From Sepiola atlantica (lineage: Eukaryota > Mollusca > Cephalopoda > Sepiida > Sepiolidae), in the NCBI GenBank assembly GCA_963556195.1, contig CAUVYP010000262.1, positions 248,001 to 312,000 on the forward strand: a stretch of 64,000 nucleotides of DNA. The letters run 5' to 3'. Positions 27,791 through 38,948 of the stretch are shown piece by piece. Made by a program: the position numbers and the translations under genes. A model generated the notes under the pieces. The model made no database searches and had not been told where the DNA came from. It worked only from the letters and a program-made list of their open reading frames with translations. The first letter of the stretch is position 1. Every line of letters starts with the position of its first letter.

Positions 27791-30441
27791 AGCGCGTTTT
27801 AAAGTTGATATCGCTTTGGTTTATAACTTCCACATTTGTTCGAATTGTGCAACGAAACTTTGCAGACAGTCGCGGAGACACATTTTCTACTGAAGTACCA
27901 AGTTTCAGAAGTGCAGCTCTTGTACTGCTGGAGATATGTCGATACAAACTTAATACGCAAAACATCAACAAAATTTAGCGCGTTTTAAAGTTGATATCGC
28001 TTTTGTTTATAACTTCCACATTTGTTCGAATTGTGCAACGAAACTTTGCAGACAGTCGCGGATAGGCCTTTTCTAGTGAAGTACCAAGTTTCAGAAGTGC
28101 AGCTCTAGTACTGCCGGAGATATGTCGATACAAACTGAATACGCAAAACATCAAAAAAATTTAGCGCGTTTTAAAGTTGATATCGCTTTTGTTTATAACT
28201 TCCACATTTATTCGAATTGTGCAACGAAACTTTGCAGACAGTCGCGGATAGGCCTTTTCTAGGGAAGTACCAAGTTTCAGAAGTGCAGCTCTTGTACTGC
28301 CGGAGATATGCCGATACAAACTGAATACGTAAAACATCAACAAAATTGAGCGCGTTTTAAAGTTGATATCGCTTTTGTTTATAACTTCCACATTTATTCG
28401 AATTGTGCAACGAAACTTTGCAGACAGTCGCGGAGACACATTTTCTACTGAAGTACCAAGTTTCAGAAGTGCAGCTCTTGTACTGCCGGAGATATGTCGA
28501 TACAAACTTAATACGCAAAACATCAACAAAATTTAGCGCGTTTTAAAGTTGATATCGCTTATGATTATAACTTCCACATTTATTCGAATTGTGCAACGAA
28601 ACTTTGCAGACAGTCGCGGAGACACATTTTCTACGGAAGTACCAAGTTTCAGAAGTGCAGCTCTTGTACTGCCGGAGATATGTCGATACAAACTTAATAC
28701 GCAAAACATCAACAAAATTTAGCGCGTTTTAAAGTTGATATCGCTTTTGTTTATAACTTCCACATTTATTCGAATTGTGCAACGAAACTTTGCAGACAGT
28801 CGCGGATAGGCCTTTACTAGTGAAGTACCAAGTTTCAGAAGTGCAGCTCTAGTACTGCCGGAGATATCCCGATACAAACTGAATACGCAATACATCAACA
28901 AAATTTAGCGCGTTTTAAAGTTGATATCGCTTTTGATTATAACTTCCACATTTATTCGAATTGTGCAACGAAACTTTGCAGACAACCGCGGAGACACATT
29001 TTCTACTGAAGTACCAAGGTTCAGAAGTGCAGCTCTTGTACTGCCAGAGATATGTCGATACAAACTGAATACGTAAAACATCAACAAAATTTAGCGCGTT
29101 TTAAAGTTGATATCGCTTTTGTTTATAACTTCCACATTTGTTCGAATTGTGCAACGAAACTTTGCAGACAGTCGCGGATAGGCCTTTTCTAGTGAAGTAC
29201 TAAGTTTCAGAAGTGCAGCTCTAGTACTGCCGGAGATATGTCGATACAAACTGAATACGCAAAACATCAAAAAAATTTAGCGCGTTTTAAAGTTGATATC
29301 GCTTTTGTTTATAACTTCCACATTTATTCGAATTGTGCAACGAAACTTTGCAGACAGTCGCGGAGACACATTTTCTACTGAAGTACCAAGTTTCAGAAGT
29401 GCAGCTCTTGTACTGCCGGAGATATGTCGATACAAACTTAATACGCAAAACATCAACAAAATTTAGCGCGTTTTAAAGTTGATATCGCTTTTGTTTATAA
29501 CTTCCACATTTTTTCGAATTGTGCAACGAAACTTTGCAGACAGTCGCGGAGACACATTTTCTACTGAAGTACCAAGTTTCAGAAGTGCAGCTCTTGTACT
29601 GCCGGAGATATGTCGATACAAACTGAATACGCAAAACATCAACAAAATTTAGCGCGTTTTAAATATGATATCGCTTTTGTTAATAACTTCCACATTTATT
29701 CGAATTGTGCAACGAAACTTTGCAGACAGTCGCGGAGACACATTTTCTACTGAAGTACCAAGTTTCAGAAGTGCAGCTCTTGTACTGCCGGAGATATGTC
29801 GATACAAACTTAATACGCAAAACATCAACAAAATTTAGCGCGTTTTAAAGTTGATATCGCTTATGATTATAACTTCCACATTTATTCGAATTGTGCAACG
29901 AAACTTTGCAGACAGTCGCGGAGACACATTTTCTACTGAAGTACCAAGTTTCAGAAGTGCAGCTCTTGTACTGCCGGAGATATGTCGATACAAACTGAAT
30001 ACGCAAAACATCAACAAAATTTAGCGCGTTTTAAAGTTGATATCGCTTTTGATTATAACTTCCACATTTATTCGAATTGTACCACGAAACTTTGCAGACA
30101 GTCGCCGATAGGCCTTTTCTACTGAAGTACCAAGTTTCAGAAGTGCAGCTCTAGTACTGCCGGAGATATGTCGATACAAACTGAATACGCAAAACATCAA
30201 CAAAATTTAGCGCGTTTTAAAGTTGATATCGCTTTTGTTTATAACTTCAATATTTATTCGAATTGTGCAACGAAACTTTGCAGACAGTCGCCGATAGGCC
30301 TTTTCTAGTGAAGTACCAAGTTTCAGAAGTGCAGCTCTTGTACTGCCGGAGATCTCCCTTTACAAACTGAATACGCAAAACATCAACAAAATTTAGCGCG
30401 TTTTAAAGTTGATATCGCTTTTGATTATAACTTCCACATTT

Positions 30442-30449
30442 ATTCGAAT
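30442..30449. repeat. Short palindrome ATTCGAAT in each monomer
   Basis: This perfect 8-base palindrome (with the BstBI site TTCGAA inside) lies about 50 bases into the monomer, next to the CENP-B-like half site. It is kept in most copies. Known breaks are TATTCAAATTG, TTTACTCGG, CATTTATAGTAATTG and, on the left flank only, CATTTGTTCG. Confidence 0.6.
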
Positions 30450-30461
30450 TGTGCAACGAAA
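30445..30461 (-). other. CENP-B-box-like half site in the monomer (one example)
   Basis: On the minus strand this reads TTTCGTTGCACAATTCG. The mammalian CENP-B box is YTTCGTTGGAARCGGGA. The first eight positions agree and 10 of 17 agree overall. Of the nine core bases (TTCG, A, CGGG) the TTCG and the A are present and the CGGG is absent. The site is present in most monomers and overlaps a well-conserved stretch. It is at best half a box, and chance similarity or a different binding protein are both possible. Confidence 0.25.
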
Positions 30462-30497
30462 CTTTGCAGACAGTCGCGGATAGGCCTTTTCTACTGA

Positions 30498-30530
30498 AGT
30501 ACCAAGTTTCAGAAGTGCAGCTCTTGTACT
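30498..30530. repeat. Imperfect inverted repeat (hairpin-capable) in each monomer
   Basis: AGTA-C-CAAG at 30498-30506 can pair with CTTGTACT at 30523-30530. This gives an eight-base-pair stem with one bulged C and a 16-base loop. Many monomers carry CTAGTACT in place of CTTGTACT, which breaks one pair. The stem is therefore polymorphic in the array. No function is shown. Confidence 0.5.
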
Positions 30531-31322
30531 GCCGGAGATATGTCGATACAAACTGAATACGCAAAACATCAACAAAATTTAGCGCGTTTTAAATATGATA
30601 TCGCTTTTGTTTATAACTTCCACATTTATTCGAATTGTACAACGAAACTTTGCAGACAGTCGCGGAGACACATTTTCTACTGAAGTACCAAGTTTCAGAA
30701 GTGCAGCTCTTGTACTGCCGGAGATATGTCGATACAAACTTAATACGCAAAACATCAACAAAATTTAGCGCGTTTTAAAGTTGATATCGCTTTTGTTTAT
30801 AACTTCCACATTTGTTCGAATTGTGCAACGAAACTTTGCAGACAGTCGCGGAGACACATTTTCTACTGAAGTACCAAGTTTCAGAAGTGCAGCTCTTGTA
30901 CTGCCGGAGATATGTCGATACAAACTTAATACGCAAAACATCAACACAATTTAGCGCGTTTTAAAGTTGATATCGCTTTTGTTTATAACTTCCACATTTA
31001 TTCGAATTGTGCGACGAAAATTTGCAGACAGTCGCGGATAGGCCTTTTTTAGTGAAGTACACAGTTTCAGAAGTGCAGCTCTAGTACTGCCGGAGATATC
31101 CCGATACAAACTGAATACGCAAAACATCAACAAAATTTAGCGCGTTTTAAAGTTGATATCGCTTTTGATTATAACTTCCACATTTATTCGAATTGTGCAA
31201 CGAAACTTTGCAGACAACCGCGGAGACACATTTTCTACTGAAGTACCAAGTTTCAGAAGTGCAGCTCTTGTACTGCCGGAGATATGTCGATACAAACTTA
31301 ATACGCAAAACATCAACAAAAT

Positions 31323-34300
31323 TTAGCGCGTTTTAAAGTTGATATCGCTTTGGTTTATAACTTCCACATTTGTTCGAATTGTGCAACGAAACTTTGCAGA
31401 CAGTCGCGGAGACACATTTTCTACTGAAGTACCAAGTTTCAGAAGTGCAGCTCTTGTACTGCTGGAGATATGTCGATACAAACTTAATACGCAAAACATC
31501 AACAAAATTTAGCGCGTTTTAAAGTTGATATCGCTTTTGTTTATAACTTCCACATTTGTTCGAATTGTGCAACGAAACTTTGCAGACAGTCGCGGATAGG
31601 CCTTTTCTAGTGAAGTACCAAGTTTCAGAAGTGCAGCTCTAGTACTGCCGGAGATATGTCGATACAAACTGAATACGCAAAACATCAAAAAAATTTAGCG
31701 CGTTTTAAAGTTGATATCGCTTTTGTTTATAACTTCCACATTTATTCGAATTGTGCAACGAAACTTTGCAGACAGTCGCGGATAGGCCTTTTCTAGGGAA
31801 GTACCAAGTTTCAGAAGTGCAGCTCTTGTACTGCCGGAGATATGCCGATACAAACTGAATACGTAAAACATCAACAAAATTGAGCGCGTTTTAAAGTTGA
31901 TATCGCTTTTGTTTATAACTTCCACATTTATTCGAATTGTGCAACGAAACTTTGCAGACAGTCGCGGAGACACATTTTCTACTGAAGTACCAAGTTTCAG
32001 AAGTGCAGCTCTTGTACTGCCGGAGATATGTCGATACAAACTTAATACGCAAAACATCAACAAAATTTAGCGCGTTTTAAAGTTGATATCGCTTATGATT
32101 ATAACTTCCACATTTATTCGAATTGTGCAACGAAACTTTGCAGACAGTCGCGGAGACACATTTTCTACGGAAGTACCAAGTTTCAGAAGTGCAGCTCTTG
32201 TACTGCCGGAGATATGTCGATACAAACTTAATACGCAAAACATCAACAAAATTTAGCGCGTTTTAAAGTTGATATCGCTTTTGTTTATAACTTCCACATT
32301 TATTCGAATTGTGCAACGAAACTTTGCAGACAGTCGCGGATAGGCCTTTACTAGTGAAGTACCAAGTTTCAGAAGTGCAGCTCTAGTACTGCCGGAGATA
32401 TCCCGATACAAACTGAATACGCAATACATCAACAAAATTTAGCGCGTTTTAAAGTTGATATCGCTTTTGATTATAACTTCCACATTTATTCGAATTGTGC
32501 AACGAAACTTTGCAGACAACCGCGGAGACACATTTTCTACTGAAGTACCAAGGTTCAGAAGTGCAGCTCTTGTACTGCCAGAGATATGTCGATACAAACT
32601 GAATACGTAAAACATCAACAAAATTTAGCGCGTTTTAAAGTTGATATCGCTTTTGTTTATAACTTCCACATTTGTTCGAATTGTGCAACGAAACTTTGCA
32701 GACAGTCGCGGATAGGCCTTTTCTAGTGAAGTACTAAGTTTCAGAAGTGCAGCTCTAGTACTGCCGGAGATATGTCGATACAAACTGAATACGCAAAACA
32801 TCAAAAAAATTTAGCGCGTTTTAAAGTTGATATCGCTTTTGTTTATAACTTCCACATTTATTCGAATTGTGCAACGAAACTTTGCAGACAGTCGCGGAGA
32901 CACATTTTCTACTGAAGTACCAAGTTTCAGAAGTGCAGCTCTTGTACTGCCGGAGATATGTCGATACAAACTTAATACGCAAAACATCAACAAAATTTAG
33001 CGCGTTTTAAAGTTGATATCGCTTTTGTTTATAACTTCCACATTTTTTCGAATTGTGCAACGAAACTTTGCAGACAGTCGCGGAGACACATTTTCTACTG
33101 AAGTACCAAGTTTCAGAAGTGCAGCTCTTGTACTGCCGGAGATATGTCGATACAAACTGAATACGCAAAACATCAACAAAATTTAGCGCGTTTTAAATAT
33201 GATATCGCTTTTGTTAATAACTTCCACATTTATTCGAATTGTGCAACGAAACTTTGCAGACAGTCGCGGAGACACATTTTCTACTGAAGTACCAAGTTTC
33301 AGAAGTGCAGCTCTTGTACTGCCGGAGATATGTCGATACAAACTTAATACGCAAAACATCAACAAAATTTAGCGCGTTTTAAAGTTGATATCGCTTATGA
33401 TTATAACTTCCACATTTATTCGAATTGTGCAACGAAACTTTGCAGACAGTCGCGGAGACACATTTTCTACTGAAGTACCAAGTTTCAGAAGTGCAGCTCT
33501 TGTACTGCCGGAGATATGTCGATACAAACTGAATACGCAAAACATCAACAAAATTTAGCGCGTTTTAAAGTTGATATCGCTTTTGATTATAACTTCCACA
33601 TTTATTCGAATTGTACCACGAAACTTTGCAGACAGTCGCCGATAGGCCTTTTCTACTGAAGTACCAAGTTTCAGAAGTGCAGCTCTAGTACTGCCGGAGA
33701 TATGTCGATACAAACTGAATACGCAAAACATCAACAAAATTTAGCGCGTTTTAAAGTTGATATCGCTTTTGTTTATAACTTCAATATTTATTCGAATTGT
33801 GCAACGAAACTTTGCAGACAGTCGCCGATAGGCCTTTTCTAGTGAAGTACCAAGTTTCAGAAGTGCAGCTCTTGTACTGCCGGAGATCTCCCTTTACAAA
33901 CTGAATACGCAAAACATCAACAAAATTTAGCGCGTTTTAAAGTTGATATCGCTTTTGATTATAACTTCCACATTTATTCGAATTGTGCAACGAAACTTTG
34001 CAGACAGTCGCGGATAGGCCTTTTCTACTGAAGTACCAAGTTTCAGAAGTGCAGCTCTTGTACTGCCGGAGATATGTCGATACAAACTGAATACGCAAAA
34101 CATCAACAAAATTTAGCGCGTTTTAAATATGATATCGCTTTTGTTTATAACTTCCACATTTATTCGAATTGTACAACGAAACTTTGCAGACAGTCGCGGA
34201 GACACATTTTCTACTGAAGTACCAAGTTTCAGAAGTGCAGCTCTTGTACTGCCGGAGATATGTCGATACAAACTTAATACGCAAAACATCAACAAAATTT

Positions 34301-34856
34301 AGCGCGTTTTAAAGTTGATATCGCTTTTGTTTATAACTTCCACATTTGTTCGAATTGTGCAACGAAACTTTGCAGACAGTCGCGGAGACACATTTTCTAC
34401 TGAAGTACCAAGTTTCAGAAGTGCAGCTCTTGTACTGCCGGAGATATGTCGATACAAACTTAATACGCAAAACATCAACACAATTTAGCGCGTTTTAAAG
34501 TTGATATCGCTTTTGTTTATAACTTCCACATTTATTCGAATTGTGCGACGAAAATTTGCAGACAGTCGCGGATAGGCCTTTTTTAGTGAAGTACACAGTT
34601 TCAGAAGTGCAGCTCTAGTACTGCCGGAGATATCCCGATACAAACTGAATACGCAAAACATCAACAAAATTTAGCGCGTTTTAAAGTTGATATCGCTTTT
34701 GATTATAACTTCCACATTTATTCGAATTGTGCAACGAAACTTTGCAGACAACCGCGGAGACACATTTTCTACTGAAGTACCAAGTTTCAGAAGTGCAGCT
34801 CTTGTACTGCCGGAGATATGTCGATACAAACTGAATACGTAAAACATCAACACAAT
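31323..34856. repeat. 19-monomer tandem duplication, copy 2 (3534 bp)
   Basis: This is the direct partner of 27789-31322. The last monomer (from 34671) ends CTGAATACGTAAAAC, the form also seen in related monomers at 39693, 42111, 47505 and 48621, so copy 2 keeps the parental right end. No base is gained or lost between the two copies. Confidence 0.85.
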
Positions 34857-35414
34857 TTAGCGCGTTTTAAAGTTGATATCGCTTTTGTTTATAACTTCCA
34901 CATTTGTTCGAATTGTGCAACGAAACTTTGCAGACAGTCGCGGATCGGCCTTTTCTAGTGAAGTACCAAGTTTCAGAAGAGAAGCTCTAGTACTGCCGGA
35001 GATATGTCGATACAAACTGAATACGCAAAACATCAAAAAAATTTAGCGCGTTTTAAAGTTGATATCGCTTTTGTTTATAACTTTCACATTTATTCGAATT
35101 GTGCAACGAAACTTTGCAGACAGTCGCGGATAGGCCTTTTCTAGTGAAGTACCAAGTTTCAGAAGTGCAGCTCTAGTATTTCCGGAGATATGCCGATACA
35201 AACTGAATACGTAAAACATCAACAAAATTTAGCGCGTTTTAAAGTTGATATCGCTTTTGTTTATGACTTCCATATTTATTCGAATTGTGCAACGAAACTT
35301 TGCAGACAGTCGCGGAGACACATTTACTACTGAACTACTAAGTTTCAGAAGTGCAGCTCTTGTACTGCCGGAGATATGTCGATACAAACTTAATACGCAA
35401 AACATCAACAAAAT

Positions 35415-37270
35415 TCAGCGCGTTTTAAAGTTGATATCGCTTTTGTTTATAACTTCCACATTTATTCGAATTGTGCAACGAAACTTTGCAGACAGTCGCG
35501 GATAGGCCTTTTCTAGTGAAGTACCAAGTTTCAGAAGTGCAGCTCTAGTACTGCCGGAGATATGTCGATACAAACTGAATACGCAAAACATCAACAAAAT
35601 TTAGCGCGTTTTAAAGTTGATATCGCTTTTGTTTATAACTTCCACATTTATTCGAATTGTGCAACGAAACTTTGCAGACAGTCGCGGATAGGCCTTTTCT
35701 ACTGAAGTACCAAGTTTCAGAAGTGCAGCTCTAGTACTGCCGGAGATATGCCGATACAAACTGAATACGTAAAACATCAACAAAATTTAGCGCGTTTTAA
35801 AGTTTATATCGCTTTTGTTTATAACTTCCACATTTATAGTAATTGTGCAACGAAACTTTGCAGACAGTCGCTAAGACACCTTTTCTACTGAAGTACCAAG
35901 TTTCAGAAGTGCAGCTCTTGTACTGCCGGAGATATGTCGATACAAACTTAATACGCAAAACATCAACAAAATTTAGCGCGTTTTAAAGTTGATATCGCTT
36001 TTGATTATAACTTCCACATTTATTCGAATTGTGCAACGAAACTTTGCAGACAGTCGCCGATAGGCCTTTTCTAGTGAAGTACCAAGTTTCAGAAGTGCAG
36101 CTCTAGTACTGCCGGAGATCTCCCGATACAAACTGAATACGCAAAACATCAACAAAATTTAGCGCGTTTTAAAGTTGATATCGCTTTTGATTATAACTTC
36201 CACATTTTTTCGAATTGTGCAACGAAACTTTGCAGACAGTCGCGGAGACACATTTTCTACTGAAGTACCAAGTTTCAGAAGTGCAGCTCTTGTACTGCCG
36301 GAGATATGTCGATACAAACTGAATACGCAAAACATCAACAAAATTTAGCGCGTTTTAAATATGATATCGCTTTTGTTAATAACTTCCACATTTATTCGAA
36401 TTGTGCAACGAAACTTTGCAGACAGTCGCGGAGACACATTTTCTACTGAAGTACCAAGTTTCAGAAGTGCAGCTCTTGTACTGCCGGAGATATGTCGATA
36501 CAAACTTAATACGCAAAACATCAACAAAATTTAGCGCGTTTTAAAGTTGATATCGCTTATGATTATAACTTCCACATTTATTCGAATTGTGCAACGAAAC
36601 TTTGCAGACAGTCGCGGAGACACATTTTCTACTGAAGTACCAAGTTTCAGAAGTGCAGCTCTAGTACTGCCGGAGATATGTCGATACAAACTGAATACGC
36701 AAAACATCAACAAAATTTAGCGCGTTTTAAAGTTGATATCGCTTTTGATTATAACTTCCACATTTATTCGAATTGTGCAACGAAACTTTGCAGACAGTCG
36801 CCGATAGGCCTTTTCTACTGAAGTACCAAGTTTCAGAAGTGCAGCTCTAGTACTGCCGGAGATATGTCGATACAAACTGAATACGCAAAACATCAACAAA
36901 ATTTAGCGCGTTTTAAAGTTGATATCGCTTTTGTTTATAACTTCCACATTTATTCGAATTGTGCAACGAAACTTTGCAGACAGTGGCGGATAGGCCTTTT
37001 CTAGTGAAGTACCAAGTTTCAGAAGTGCAGCTCTTGTACTGCCGGAGATCTCCCGATACAAACTGAATACGCAAAACATCAACAAAATTTAGCGCGTTTT
37101 AAAGTTGATATCGCTTTTGATTATAACTTCCACATTTATTCGAATTGTGCAACGAAACTTTGCAGACAGTCGCGGATAGGCCTTTTCTACTGAAGTACAA
37201 AGTTTCAGAAGTGCAGCTCTTGTACTGCCGGAGATATGTCGATACAAACTGAATACGCAAAACATCAACA
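35415..37270. repeat. About ten-monomer block, copy 1 of 3
   Basis: This block matches 42855-44710 at an offset of 7440 bp (40 x 186) and 44901-46943 at 9486 bp. Markers in order are CATTTATAGTAATTG with TCGCTAAGACACC (about 35833), GATCTCCC, CATTTTTTCG (about 36205), AAATATGATATC with GTTAATAAC, GATATCGCTTATG, GTCGCCGATAGG, and GTGGCGGATAGG with GATCTCCC. Confidence 0.75.
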
Positions 37271-37646
37271 AAATTTAGCGCGTTTTAAAGTTGATATCGC
37301 TTTTGATTATAACTTCCACATTTATTCGAATTGTGCTACGAAACTTTGCAGACAGTCGCGGAGACACATTTTCTACTGAAGTACCAAGTTTCAGAAGTGC
37401 AGCTCTTGTACTGCCGGAGATATGTCGATACAAACTGAATACGCAAAACATCAACAAAATTTAGCGCGTTTTAAAGTTGATATCGCTTTTGATTATAACT
37501 TCCACATTTATTCGAATTGTGCAACGAAACTTTGCAGACAGTCGCCGATAGGCCTTTTCTACTGAAGTACCAAGTTTCAGAAGTGCAGCTCTAGTACTGC
37601 CGGAGATATGTCGATACAAACTGAATACGCAAAACATCAACAAAAT

Positions 37647-38018
37647 TTAGCGCGTTTTAAAGTTGATATCGCTTTTGTTTATAACTTCCACATTTATTCG
37701 AATTGTGCAACGAAACTTTGCAGACAGTGGCGGATAGGCCTTTTCTAGTGAAGTACCAAGTTTCAGAAGTGCAGCTCTTGTACTGCCGGAGATCTCCCGA
37801 TACAAACTGAATACGCAAAACATCAACAAAATTTAGCGCGTTTTAAAGTTTATATCGCTTTTGTTTATAACTTCCACATTTATTCGAATTGTGCAACGAA
37901 ACTTTGCAGACAGTGGCAGATAGGCCTTTTCTAGTGAAGTACCAAGTTTCAGAAGTGCAGCTCTTGTACTGCCGGAGATCTCCCGATACAAACTGAATAC
38001 GCAAAACATCAACAAAAT
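37647..38018. repeat. Single-monomer duplication
   Basis: Two adjacent monomers (37647-37832 and 37833-38018) are nearly the same. Both carry the rare GTGG(C)GGATAGG-type block and the GATCTCCC variant. The second differs at AGTTTATATC and GTGGCAGATAG. The equivalent places at 36903 and 41181 have only one such monomer, so this looks like a local duplication of one unit. Confidence 0.7.
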
Positions 38019-38948
38019 TTAGCGCGTTTTAAAGTTGATATCGCTTTTGATTATAACTTCCACATTTATTCGAATTGTGCAACGAAACTTTGCAGACAGT
38101 CGCGGATAGGCCTTTTCTACTGAAGTACCAAGTTTCAGAAGTGCAGCTCTTGTACTGCCGGAGATATGTCGATACAAACTGAATACGCAAAACATCAACA
38201 AAATTTAGCGCGTTTTAAAGTTGATATCGCTTTTGATTATAACTTCCACATTTATTCGAATTGTGCAACGAAACTTTGCAGACAGTCGCGGAGACACATT
38301 TTCTACTGAAGTACCAAGTTTCAGAAGTGCAGCTCTTGTACTGCCGGAGATATGTCGATACAAACTGAATACGCAAAACATCAACAAAATTTAGCGCGTT
38401 TTAAAGTTGATATCGCTTTTGATTATAACTTCCACATTTATTCGAATTGTGCAACGAAACTTTGCAGACAGTCGCCGATAGGCCTTTTCTACTGAAGTAC
38501 CAAGTTTCAGAAGTGCAGCTCTAGTACTGCCGGAGATATGTCGATACAAACTGAATACGCAAAACATCAACAAAATTTAGCGCGTTTTAAAGTTGATATC
38601 GCTTTTGTTTATAACTTCCACATTTGTTCGAATTGTGCAAGGAAACTTTGCAGACAGTCGCGGATAGGCCTTTTCTAGTGAAGTACCAAGTTTCAGAAGT
38701 GCAGCTCTAGTACTGCCGGAGATATGTCGATACAAACTGAATACGCAAAACATCAAAAAAATTTAGCGCGTTTTAAAGTTGATATCGCTTTTGTTTATAA
38801 CTTCCACATTTATTCGAATTGTGCAACGAAACTTTGCAGACAGTCGCGGATAGGCCTTTTCTAGTGAAGTACCAAGTTTCAGAAGTGCAGCTCTTGTACT
38901 GCCGGAGATCTCCCGATACAAACTGAATACGCAAAACATCAACAAAAT

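Larger units (their letters stand above)
30393..30578. repeat. Reference 186-bp satellite monomer
   Basis: This copy is a convenient reference, counted from the base before AGCGCG to the next equivalent point. A closely similar monomer counted by hand gives 186 bases with 36 C, 36 G and 10 CpG. It carries one GATATC (EcoRV) site near its start and one TTCGAA (BstBI) site about 50 bases in, so both enzymes should produce a 186-bp ladder across most of the array. Variation among copies is concentrated about 80-105 bases in (GTCGCGGA followed by TAGGCC or GACACA), at CTTGTACT or CTAGTACT, and at TGTCGATAC with CTGAATACG or CTTAATACG. The ACTTTGCAGAC and GATATCGC segments are nearly constant. Confidence 0.9.
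27789..31322. repeat. 19-monomer tandem duplication, copy 1 (3534 bp)
   Basis: Every diagnostic variant I checked recurs exactly 3534 bp (19 x 186) downstream. These include CGCTTTGGTTTATAAC, TTCTAGGGAAG (about 28259 and 31793), CGCAATACATC, GTACTAAGTTTC, CATTTTTTCG, AAATATGATATC, GTACCACGAAAC, CTTCAATATTT and GATCTCCCTTTAC (about 30354 and 33888). I saw no internal difference by eye, though not every base was compared. The last monomer is a recombinant: its body matches 34671 but its end reads CTTAATACGC, not CTGAATACGT. Confidence 0.85.

Noticed and set aside
30393..30578. Hammerhead-type ribozyme in the satellite
   Set aside because: CTGAAGTAC and CGAAAC fragments occur, but the conserved CTGATGA core with a matching GAAA and three stems could not be assembled in either strand.
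27789..34856. Treating the near-identical 19-mer pair as a definite assembly error
   Set aside because: The chimeric boundary monomer at 31137 and the exact 186-bp register are what in-register unequal crossover would leave. An assembly error cannot be excluded without spanning reads, so it is kept as a caveat.
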